Source: Discostella pseudostelligera
Lineage: Eukaryota > Bacillariophyta > Thalassiosirophyceae > Thalassiosirales > Thalassiosiraceae
Length of the DNA: 28,785 bases
Direction: 5' to 3'
NCBI GenBank assembly: GCA_036940085.1
Contig: JALLBK010000456.1
Location: forward strand, 1-28,785
Shown: positions 8,308-17,836 of the stretch, in pieces
How the letters are laid out: each line of letters starts with the position of its first letter
Numbering within the stretch: position 1 is the first letter of the stretch
Translations under genes and position numbers: made by a program
The notes under the pieces: model-generated
Told to the model about the DNA's origin: nothing
Seen by the model: the letters and a program-made list of their open reading frames with translations, nothing else
Databases searched by the model: none

Positions 8308-11300
8308 ATGGCTCCCACTAATAATACCAATGCCAAAGCAACAGGCCAGAAGTCTCTAACATCATTCTTCGGTGCGGCCAAATCTAAAAAGACTGGAGAA
8401 GTCATCCCGCCCCGCAAAGTTCAGACTGACATAAAGTCGGCATTGAAGTCGCAGCCAAAGTCGCTGCAACAGCAATCGGAGCAATCGGAGACGCAGGCAC
8501 CAGCCGTGAAATCGAAGGTCAAGAGTGACAGTCACGTCGAGAAAATGAAGGAAAGTGTCGTTGCCAACGAAAAGGAAAATGTAACCAATGACGATGATGA
8601 TATTGATGTTGGCGGCGGCGGTGGACGCGGCAATGACGACTTGATGGACACAGACGATGACGACGATGATGCACCAGAGAGAGGGATCATTGCCAAGACG
8701 AAAAAGGCGCCGACTAATGCCAAAAAATCAGCAACTACTACCGCTACGGGCAACACTGGTCGCAAGCGCGTTATTGACGATGAGAGTGAAGACGAAGCAG
8801 CTGGAAATGATGACGATGACGAGGCGTCCGATGATGAACTTGATGAGGATTACAATGACAACAACCATGATGATGAAGATGATGACATTAATGGTGAAGA
8901 CGAGGATGATAACCTTGATATATCTGATGACGATGCAGACAACAATGATGACGACATTGGAAAAGAATTAACCAAATCATCCAGAGGGAACAAATCATCG
9001 ACGTCGTCCCCTAAAATCAGTACTGCCCCTTCTACCAAACAGGCCAAAAAGCAAAAGACACTTCCAGCTGCTGCCGCCGCCTCTAGTGGTACCACCAATG
9101 ATGATGTGGTCCTACCTTCTCCTCCTACTTCTCCTACAAAAGCAACCGCCAAATCTCCATTGAAATCCAAAAGCAGTAGTACTACCACTTCGAGCAATTC
9201 CAACAACAGTTCCGGTGCCACCAAGAAGTCTGAAGCGGTTGCCAAGGCCATGAAAACCAATTCACAACTATTGGCAATTATGAAGGAAGAGGTAGATCCG
9301 AATGATGCTTCCAGAAAAATATGGAGTTTAGTCTCTCCTTCGTCATCGGACAAACTTCAACAACAAAAACAACTTTCGATGACTACTCCAACAACCACCA
9401 CCACACCCTATTCGGCACTGTGTGATGTATTTACCGAAATTGAGAATGTCAGTGGACGGCTTGAGATACAGGAGAAGTTAACTACGCTATTTCGTAAGGT
9501 GTTGTTGAAAGATGGTGGTGGCGACGGCGGTAGAGGCAGTGACGATGGTGAGAATGGCGGTGGGAAAAAGGAGGCGTCATCGACAACATCGACAGCGTCA
9601 TCGAACTCAGATAATCCAACCCAGTCCGATCTCTATACCCTCCTCTACCTCGCCTCCAACACCGTCGCTCCTCAACATGCCAATGTCGAACTAGGCGTGG
9701 GGGACGGCATTCTCATCAAAGCCATAGGGGAAGCCTCCGGTACTGCTCCCAATATGATTAAAAAGAAGTATGAGAAGGAGGGCGATTTGGGCAATGTGGC
9801 CATGAATGCCAAGGGGAAACAACGAACACTGGTGGGATTTGGAAAGGTGACGAGTGGTGGACCCAAGAGATTGAGTTGTGTAGATGTGTTGAAGGTGTTC
9901 AAGGAAATTGTAAGTTCTGATGGTCTGATTTATTTATTTGCGCACGTATGCATTGCAAGATTACATCATTACAATCTCACCTCATTCCTCACGATCCTTC
10001 AACTGCGATCAGGCCAATGTGACAGGATCCCAATCCCAAAAATGGAAAGTCGACAAGATCAAATCTCTCCTCGTACGTGCCAAGGGATGCGAATCGAAGT
10101 ACATTATCCGTGGATTGCAGGGGAAACTTCGTATTGGATTGGCAAAGAATACAGTCTTGGCGAGTTTGTCCCATGCGGTGATGTTGACGAAACCTCAGGG
10201 TGTGGTGGATCTGACTGAGGAGGAGTTGGCTCGTATTCGTAAGCTGGATGAAACGGATGGTACGTGTGACAAACTGCATCTTTCGGGCCTTTGATATTGT
10301 GACATCAGCGATTTCATCATGGCTCTTATTTCGTCAACTTCGTGTCTTCTAATCCGACCGTCCACACTCTCTCATTCTGCCAATTAATCACTCTGCTCAC
10401 TCTCTGCTCACTCTTTGTCGTATGAACCGAACGCCACTATTGATCAAGTAGAGGCCTACCCTCCCACTGCCCGTTCGCTTTGTGAAAAGCGCCTACCCGC
10501 CCTTGACGTCCAACTCGAGGCTGCCGTTGACATTGTCAAGAAAGCCTACAATGAGGTCTCCTCCTACGACGCTCTCCTCGATGCGCTCCTCTCGGCACCG
10601 ATTCAGGAATTGCACAAACATTGTGCATTGCTGCCTGGCGTTCCCGTGGGGCCAATGTTGGCAAAACCCACCAAGAGTGTTCAAGAGGTATTAAAGCGTT
10701 TGGATGGGTTACGGTTTACCTGCGAGTTCAAGTACGATGGAGAGCGTGCTCAGGTACACATGCTTTCGAATGGAGAGACGAAGGTGTTCTCCCGCTCGTT
10801 GCTCAATACGTCGGAAAAGTTCCCAGAAGTTCCACTCTACGTCCAAGAATCGTGCAAAGAGACGAAGGTTGTGGATTTCGTCCTCGATGCTGAAGTGGTA
10901 GCATTCAACCGTGAAACCAAACAATTCGTACCGTTCCAAGTACTGTCAACGAGGAAGCGTACGGAGGAGTCTGCCGAGAGTGCAAAAGTCCAGGTGATTG
11001 TTCAGGCATTTGATTTGATGTATCTGAATGGCAAATCGTTGTTGGATAAGACCTTGGCAGAACGAAGGGATTTGATGAAAAAGAATTTCCTCCCGATCGA
11101 TGGCAAATTCCAGTGAGTTATTACCAATTTCTTGCTGGGCTTATTCTATATTCGATTGTTCTTATTGGGTCTGATCTGTTCACTGTCGCAGGTATGCCAC
11201 GTCAGTCGATCACACTGAGGATGGTGATACTGCTGTCATTGAGGACTTCCTCGATGCTGCCGTGAAGGGCCAGTGTGAAGGATTGATGGTCAAGACTTTG

Positions 11301-11969
11301 GACGTGAACGCCGCATACGAACCGAGCCGCCGTTCACTCAATTGGTTGAAATTGAAGAAGGATTACTTGGAGGGACTAGGTGATAGCGTTGACTTGGTTC
11401 CCTTGGGTGCTTGTAAGTGTTGAATCGGCGATTTCTCATTTGGTTATATTCGCTGATACAACGTTCTGACACTCCCTGACCTCTTCCAATTGCTCCGACG
11501 CAACAAAGATCATGGCAAGGGAAAGCGCACCGGCGTCTACGGTGCATATCTCCTGGCATGCTACGACGAAGACACAGAGCAGTTCCAATCTGTTTGCAAG
11601 ATTGGAACAGGCTTCTCCGACGAGGATTTGAAAGAACTTGCTGCCTCACTCAACAATCACACCATACCTGAGAAGAGCTCCCAATACAACGTTTCCGACA
11701 CCTTGGCATGCGATGTTTGGTTTGATGCTGTGCAAGTCTGGGAAGTCAAGGCTGCTGACCTTTCTAAATCGTCAACGCACAAGGGTGCCATTGATAAGAC
11801 GGGTGAGAATGGCAGAGGTATTGGGCTGCGCTTCCCAAGATTTGAGCGGATCCGTACTGATAAGAAGCCAGAGGATGCGACATCGAGTGATCAGATTTTG
11901 GATATGTATTACGCTCAAGATTCAATCGTTGCGGGTGGCGATGATGGTGATGATATGGATGGAATCTAA
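8308..11969 (+). CDS. LIG1: ATP-dependent DNA ligase I, 5 exons
   Basis: Exons 8308-9909, 10013-10259, 10449-11112, 11192-11412 and 11509-11969 join in phase (3195 nt, 1064 aa). The enzyme seals nicks between Okazaki fragments and in excision repair. Residues 14-21 (QKSLTSFF) are a textbook PIP box for PCNA. About 300 disordered acidic and Ser/Thr-rich residues follow, then the DNA-binding domain in exons 1-2. The adenylation domain carries motif I EFKYDGER with nucleophile Lys at about 711, motif [13 protein letters not shown] and motif [21 protein letters not shown] is motif V, and the OB domain has [29 protein letters not shown] and an EDATSSDQ tail. The N-terminal tail makes it longer than human LIG1 (about 919 aa). 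The intron 2 acceptor is a tandem NAGNAG (see findings). It is convergent with carbamate kinase, 117 bp apart. Confidence 0.95.
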
Positions 11970-12086
11970 GCATTGCAAATCACATCCAGTCGAACGATAC
12001 GATGAATGAAGAAGTTCAAAATTGGATTGCTTAAAATTAATCTGGCAACTGCATATTCATATTGCCTCAATTACGCAAAACGACGC

Positions 12087-13621
12087 CTATCCAGATTTGT
12101 GTTGGTCTTTTGACAACTTCAGCTTCCCAGCAGCATCGCTCTTGCTCTGTCTCCAAACAACACCTTCCTCCACATCCTCCTTCACAAGAGTTCCCTCCTC
12201 ATTACTAAATATCTTGCTTGCATCCTTCAAATCTCCAATGGCAGCCCAAGCACCGGGCTTTTTCGAATGTGTAACGAAGTCGATGGCAGCTTCGATTTTT
12301 GGACCCATACTACCAGGAAATTTCTTACCAGCCTTCGTTCCGAGTAGATATTCTGGGCTGGCCATTTTCATTTCCCTCGCGTCGGGTTTGCCATAGTTTT
12401 GCCATATCCCTCCACCGTCAGTGAGAATGATAAAGCCATCTGCATCCAATTCATTTGCGAGTTTGCTACCACATCGATCTTTGTCAATCACTGCCTCGAC
12501 GCCAATTAGTGTTAGTGGGTTGGAAGGAACACGTGATACTGGAATACCACCTCCTCCGCACGCGATCGGTAGTATGTTTGGACATTGTTCAAGAAGAGCT
12601 TTGATAGCATCAACTTGAAGAATTCTGTGTAAATTTGTCGAACATCGAGAGCAAATAGGTTAGCGTAATGGGTAATTTCACAGTATTGTTGGACATGAGA
12701 GATGATTATGAAAGTAATGATCGAACTCTCCAAGCAAACAAAACAATCATTGAATAAACAACAGACAGAATAACTTACTCCTGAGGTGGTGGGCTGGGAA
12801 CGACCCTCCTAAAATACTCTCCATCCGGCTTCATAACCCATCCCAAGCTCTGGCTCAATGCCGTAGCTTCCTTGGCACCACTGTTCAATGTTGTTATCGT
12901 AACCGATGAAAATATTGAGTTGGTAATAGGAGAACATCGAGAAATGTCTGTGAGTTTGGAATAGTCAGGACAGAAAGATACTTTGCATATTATGGCAGTA
13001 CTCTACTCACTAGATTGGGCCAACAAATTTGCTCGGATCACGGAATGCCTCATGTTGTGAATCAACAACAACTTGGCATATAATTGGTGCAGTAGTGATG
13101 CCAGCAGAAGAGATTGCCTGAGCGAGGACATATCCAATTTGACCCATGGATTCGGCACCAAGTACGTCAAAGCTGAGGGTCGGAAGGGCAGCAAAATTAT
13201 TACAGAAAGAGTTTAATAATGATGATAATGATGATGACGAGTAGCAGTACAGAATGAATAACGTCAGAACACATATCTCTCACCTGGCAGCACTCCGTTC
13301 CAACGCCAGCTCACCCACCTGCGGTCCATTGCCGTGCGTTAATACCAATTCATGCTCTTTCGCCAAATTGACAATCGTAGGTGCCATTTCGGCCGCTGCT
13401 TTTAACATGTTTTCGATCGTCAGCCGCTCCCCACGTCGTTGTAGGGCATTCCCTCCCACGGCTACTACAATACGATCGGATAGGGGGGTGGTGGTGGAGA
13501 TGTAGGACCGTTGGAGTTGAAGTTGGCAACTTTGTCTGGCTGCAGCTGTTGCCGACGCCTGATTAAGCAGGAGGCGAGATGCAGATTTGAGTAGGATGGA
13601 GTGTCTGGTGGAAGCGATCAT
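12087..13621 (-). CDS. arcC: Carbamate kinase, probably mitochondrial, 4 exons
   Basis: Minus-strand exons 13621-13284, 13172-13011, 12880-12779 and 12624-12087 join in phase 2 throughout (1140 nt, 379 aa). The family transfers phosphate between carbamoyl phosphate and ADP, making ATP, CO2 and ammonia. Visible motifs are VVAVGGNALQRRGE (52-65), LTHGNGPQVGELAL (94-107), DVLGAESMGQIGY, CQVVVDSQHEAF, GWVMKPDGEYFRRVVPSP, ACGGGGIPV and GVEAVIDKDR. About 48 residues precede the kinase fold; they are Arg/Ser/Ala-rich with almost no acidic residues, including RSYISTT near 38-44, like a mitochondrial presequence. The usual TDVDxV segment reads TDGGGIWQNYGKP, a departure from bacterial ArcC. The family is bacterial in character, but three spliceosomal introns show a resident nuclear gene. 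A link to the diatom urea cycle is plausible but inferred. Confidence 0.9.
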
Positions 13622-14300
13622 GGTTGAATAATATTGATTGGTGATTGATGATGATATTATTTATTCCGTGGATCATTCGATGCACTGACTTCGTACTGCT
13701 AGAAAGAGATACTGTTCAATGATTGTGTTGCTTTATTGGATGGATCGACGATGACGATGTATGGTATCCATCCATCATGATCATGGTTCATGCGCCGCGA
13801 TGTTGAAGACGAAGAAGATGCGGCTGTGATGCATGCGGCTGGTGTGAGGGTGAAGTCCTTCCGTTGTCCTCCGCACATCTGACGGACAGACTTGGAGTGC
13901 TGACCGCTCACTGGCCTACACGTGGAGTCGGTCTACACGTGGAGTACGGCGACGAACAGACGCCGCGTCTGGCCGTGGGCGGTGAATTCGAGAGCAGAGG
14001 GAATCGTACAATGCCACGTGGAAGAAAAGGATGAGGAATGGAGGGTGAATGAGGAAAATGAGGGTTGCATAGTTGTTGTTGGAGTAGTTGCTTGCGCCAC
14101 AGCCAATTGTTATCACGTTGCCAATTGCCAGCCGAATGAACGATGAACCATTGGAGCATAGGTCCGTTTGAACAAGTAGTTTTAGGTGATCTTCTGTTGT
14201 AAACACTGGAGCATTGTCGCGTTGCTGGACCATCGAAAAGTATGAACAGATTGCGACGGTAGGAGTGGTGGATACATCGATGAGACCAAAAGTAGTAATG
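13622..14300. other. Intergenic region and carbamate kinase promoter
   Basis: About 680 bp between the carbamate kinase start and the pseudouridine synthase stop. ORFs on either strand (for example 13916-14350 minus) lack domains or splice support. The stretch has three G-box cores (CACGTG) at about 13920, 13936 and 14014, a GACGGACAGAC tract near 13881 and a CAGACGC/GCGTCTG inverted repeat at 13957-13971. Confidence 0.55.
13917..13946. promoter_or_regulatory. Duplicated G-box, CTACACGTGGAGT twice
   Basis: Two exact copies of CTACACGTGGAGT, about 16 bp apart, each contain a CACGTG core. A third CCACGTGG lies near 14013. They sit about 300-400 bp upstream of the carbamate kinase ATG, which reads away on the minus strand. 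bHLH or bZIP proteins bind CACGTG in general; the actual factor is unknown. Confidence 0.5.
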
Positions 14301-15817
14301 TCATCTAGCATTCTCATTTTTCTCCTCGGCAAGCCGAATCGCATTCTCAATAAGATTCATCTCCCGTTCATCTAAATATGCCCAATCTCCGGGTCGCTTA
14401 AGCCCACCATCATTGGGAGCGGCAGCAGCAGCAGCAAGGTTGTTGTCTCTTCTACTCCTCGTATCCCCCCTCTCCTCCTCCTTCCTCCAAGACGATGGAG
14501 GAGTAAGGCGTATCCCCATAAACTCCACACGATGCAATCTCAAAACACGTAATCCCAACGCCTCCATCATCTTGCGTATTTGACGATTCCTACCCTCCAC
14601 CAATGTCATTCGACAGCTGTTATGCCCGATCCTTTCGACAATTGCTTTCTTTGTTTTGGCAACTAACGTATTCTCCTCTATGCTCCGACCCTTTCGCTGT
14701 GATATGGTTGTGATGACAATGCCATCCTATTGTTTGTGATTGTTTATTGTTTGTGAATATTGATGATGTAGAGTCGTGTGCAGTAATTATCAGAATAACG
14801 AGTCGGCGATGCAAACATCATGGAAAAAAGAATGAAACTCACTCTCAACTGTTGAATATCCTTCTCCGTCAAACTATCATTCACCATAACATTATACACT
14901 TTCGCATGTCTATTCTCCCCTCTCAAGACAGAATTCACCACCCGTCCATCGGATGTGAGTAGTATCAAACCTGATGTCTCCTTGTCGAGCCTACCCACGG
15001 GATAGATACGATGTCGAGGTTGGTATCCGTGATGAAGTAATGAATCGATAATGTTGTCCTTAATTCGTGAATCGGTGGTGCATGTCACACCCAATGGTTT
15101 GTAGTATTTAATGTATTCGAAGGAGGATGCCGAATGGAGTTGATGATTTTGATGATGATCATCTGCAGCAGAAGCAGCGACAGCATTACCATCATCGTTG
15201 ATTGTGTTTGTATTGCCAGCATGATCAGTTTGCTTATTTGTCTTGATTTTGTTGCTCGTCTTCTCGTCAACAATAGCATTCATCGCCTCCCATCCATAAA
15301 CAACATTCCCATCCAACGTTACGACATCTCGAAAGGGCAGTACTCTCATACCCATATTGTCTGGTGCAACCGTCACACCATTGACACATACCCGTCCAGA
15401 TTCAATGAGAGTATCGGCCTCCCGTCGAGAATGCGTAGCCTTGAAAACTTTGTTGAGCCGTATTCCTGATGATGATGGTGATGATGATGATGATTGTGTG
15501 GCATCTTCGTCAATTTGATTGTCGATGTCTTTGATGTCATTACCACCACTGCCGCTGCTGAAGATTTTGATGCTGCCGCCGACAGAACCCCGTGAGCACA
15601 AAGAAATCTGTCGATGACATCGAAAGTAATGCAGTTGTTGCTGGTTGCGGTGGTGTAGAAAGCGAGGAGAATTGCACCCAATGATACCAGCATCAGCATC
15701 AAGATGTTGCTGTGAAATACTTGTGAAGGCGAATGATGTGCCAACTTGTATCCATTGCACGAGGAGTAGTGTTGATATGGTTAGCAGGAGCGATGGTGCC
15801 CACTCGATCATCGTCAT
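14301..15817 (-). CDS. RsuA/RluB-type rRNA pseudouridine synthase, plastid-targeted
   Basis: Minus-strand exons 15817-14843 and 14726-14301 join in phase 0 (1401 nt, 466 aa; 116-nt intron). I chose the ATG at 15817; the frame is open five codons further but without an ATG. A signal peptide (about 7-28) ends in SFAFTS, the ASAFAP-type signature of import into the secondary plastid. An S4 RNA-binding domain spans about 118-150 (IRLNKVFKATHSRREAD). The synthase domain starts at about 234 (YIKYYKPLGVTCT), has the catalytic GRLDKETSGLILLTSDG with Asp278, and ends with EGRNRQIRKMMEALGLRVLR. An insertion of about 50 low-complexity residues (185-232) separates the two domains. The likely role is uridine isomerisation in plastid ribosomal RNA; the exact site cannot be told. 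It shares its 5' region with BUB3. Confidence 0.9.
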
Positions 15818-16215
15818 TCTCTTCTTCTTCAAAGATATCGAAGTGACGAATTATCATGGCGACGACAGTGTTAAGGTGTGGCAATGAACAGCTGCCGTCC
15901 TTGTCCACTGATGGTGATGGCGGAAAAGTTCATGGTGGCGGTGTTTTGTGTGGATGGTGGTGCAGTTACGCCTGCTTCCCGCCATTCTTGTCCAAATTTG
16001 GCGTTAAGTATCTTTCTCAATTTCAAAATCCTTTCAGTATCTGATTTTCATTTCAAATTTTCATTTCAAATAATTGTTAAGTATATTTTAATTTCAAAAT
16101 TTAATTTAAAACTTCGTTAAGTATCTTTCAGGGCACACTGAGGAACGCCCAACACACCAAAGCGCAAAAAGCAAAGCCCACCAACCACCAACAACCAAAA
16201 CAAACACCACCAACC
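15818..16215. promoter_or_regulatory. Bidirectional promoter of pseudouridine synthase and BUB3
   Basis: This 398-bp region between divergent ATGs holds E2F-like sites at 15976-15984 (TTCCCGCCA) and 15997-16003 (TTTGGCG). The second abuts four copies of the GTTAAGTATCTTT element at 16003-16130. The BUB3 5' leader after 16130 is A/C-rich with repeated CCACCAAC. Confidence 0.6.
16003..16130 (+). repeat. AT-rich GTTAAGTATCTTT element, four copies
   Basis: Copies start at 16003 (GTTAAGTATCTTTCTCAA then TTTCAAAA), about 16034 (degenerate, TTCAGTATCTGATTTTCA), 16076 (GTTAAGTATATTTTAA) and 16116 (GTTAAGTATCTTTCA). The spacers are built of ATTTCAAAT-like words. The same element precedes LIG1 at 8047-8133. 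Confidence 0.7.
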
Positions 16216-17591
16216 ATGGCGCATCCTCTCCCCGAACCCATCTCCCTCCCCTCCCCTCCCAACGATGGGATCACCTCTCTCCAATACCTCCCTCCGTCGG
16301 CATCATCGTCGTCACTCCTTGCCTCGACGAGCTGGGATGGCGCGCTCCGGATACACGACACCAATGCCAAATCTCATGTGATGACCCAAACCATGGGCTC
16401 GGGACCACTGCTTAGCATGGCCGTGGCTAATGGTGGAGGAGGAGGAGGGTCAACGAACAGCGGCGGCGATAGCGGTGGCAATGATGTGATTTACACTGGT
16501 GGAGGCGATGGGACTATCCAACGATTTGAAATTGCCACATCGACTGTCACGACCATTGGGCGGCATCATCATTTCGACGACAGTCTCAGCAGCGTCGCAC
16601 CATCCGACAATGCCGACCTACTCACAGGTAGAAAGAAGGTGGCAGTCTCGTGCCTCTCTTCCATTGATGTCAATTTGATAGCATCGGCTGGATGGGATAA
16701 GAAATTTCACATTTGGGATGTTCGTCAATCGAATACTACTACTAATAATAGTAATTCCCAGGGAGGAGCGGTCGTGTCGATGGATCTTCCCGGAAAAGCA
16801 TTTAGCATGGATGCATCTACCGATGGAACAAAGATTGTAGTTGCCACAAGTGGTCGAAGAAATTGTTTCTTTGACATTCGTTTACCAAACAAGGCTTCGG
16901 TCGTCATTAATAATAACGAGAATGCAACAACAAGTTGTTTGGATGAGAATGACATTGACCGTGCTGCGAATGATGATGTTGTTTCGGCAGAGTTATTAGC
17001 TGATAGGGAATCATCATTGAAATATCAAACACGATGTATTAAATTCTTTCCAGATACTACCGGTGTTGCTGTGGGAAGTATTGAGGGACGAGTGGCAATT
17101 GAATATTTGGATGATATTGGTATCAAGTCTGGTGAGTTTGCAATTATCCTAATTTCCCATTGAGTTGTGTGTTAAACTCGTTCTTTGCAGAGCACAGCTG
17201 AAACCGTTGCCTTTTGCTCTCTTGATTTGGTACATCATTTCCATAACATCGTAAAACGACAGGCAAGAAAAAGTATGCCTTCAAATGTCATCGTGTCAAC
17301 GATACCATCTACCCCGTCAATGCCATAACCTTCCACCCCACCTACGGCACCTTTGCTACCGGTGGTGCCGACGGCACTGTCGTTACTTGGGATGCCAATA
17401 ATAAAAAGAAATTATGCAGTATACTCAAATGTCCCACGTCGATTGCATGTTTGGCATTCAATCAGGATGGGACGCAATTGGCGGTAGCGAGTAGTTATAC
17501 CTTTGAGGAGGGAGAGAGAGATCATCCACGTGAGGAGATTTATGTGAGAGATGTGTTGGAGAGTGAGGTACGACCGAAGGCGAAGAAATAG
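16216..17591 (+). CDS. BUB3: Mitotic checkpoint WD-repeat protein BUB3
   Basis: Exons 16216-17131 and 17263-17591 join in phase 1 (1245 nt, 414 aa; 131-nt intron, GTGAGT donor). BUB3 is a WD40 propeller that carries BUB1/BUBR1 to kinetochores in the spindle checkpoint. BUB3 rather than RAE1 is indicated by PPNDGIT with [12 protein letters not shown] (14-48), [13 protein letters not shown] (158-170), [16 protein letters not shown] (265-280), [13 protein letters not shown] (288-300) and [10 protein letters not shown] after the junction. Exon 2 has [46 protein letters not shown] and SSYTFEEG. It is longer than animal BUB3 (about 330 aa) because of Gly/Ser and Asn-rich loops at about 73-90, 171-184 and 231-262. 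The promoter is shared with a plastid RNA-modification gene and has E2F-like sites. Confidence 0.94.
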
Positions 17592-17836
17592 TAGGTGATG
17601 GTTATACTGTTGTGCATAGATTGAGAAAAGAGAAAGTACTGAGACGAATAAACTGAGGGGAGGACTCGGCTTGAACCCTTTCCCAGCGACAATAATCTGA
17701 TCGAAGTGAGAATTTCCTTTACATATTATGACAGCACCACATACAAATCAATCTCTACCTGATTTAATTGAAATGCCTACTCTACTTTAGCACTGTCCTA
17801 CGTCCTGCTCAACTATCACACACATAATATTGCTAT
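17592..17836. other. Short convergent 3' region, BUB3 and LtrA-like gene
   Basis: 245 bp between two stop codons, presumably holding both 3' UTRs. An AATAAA occurs near 17647 after the BUB3 stop. Nothing else stands out. Confidence 0.5.

Noticed and set aside
8850..9353. 167-codon minus-strand ORF
   Set aside because: Antisense of the low-complexity tail of DNA ligase I. Asp/Glu-rich codons (GAT/GAC) read backwards as Ser/Leu/Ile strings, which explains the open frame.
12087..13621. Carbamate kinase as bacterial contamination or a very recent transfer
   Set aside because: Three spliceosomal introns with consistent phase and a targeting presequence show a resident nuclear gene.
15818..15832. 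Five extra codons at the start of the pseudouridine synthase frame
   Set aside because: They begin with TTG; the first ATG is at 15817 and directly precedes the signal peptide. Similar non-ATG extensions were trimmed for LIG1, the LtrA-like gene, dynactin and the reductase.
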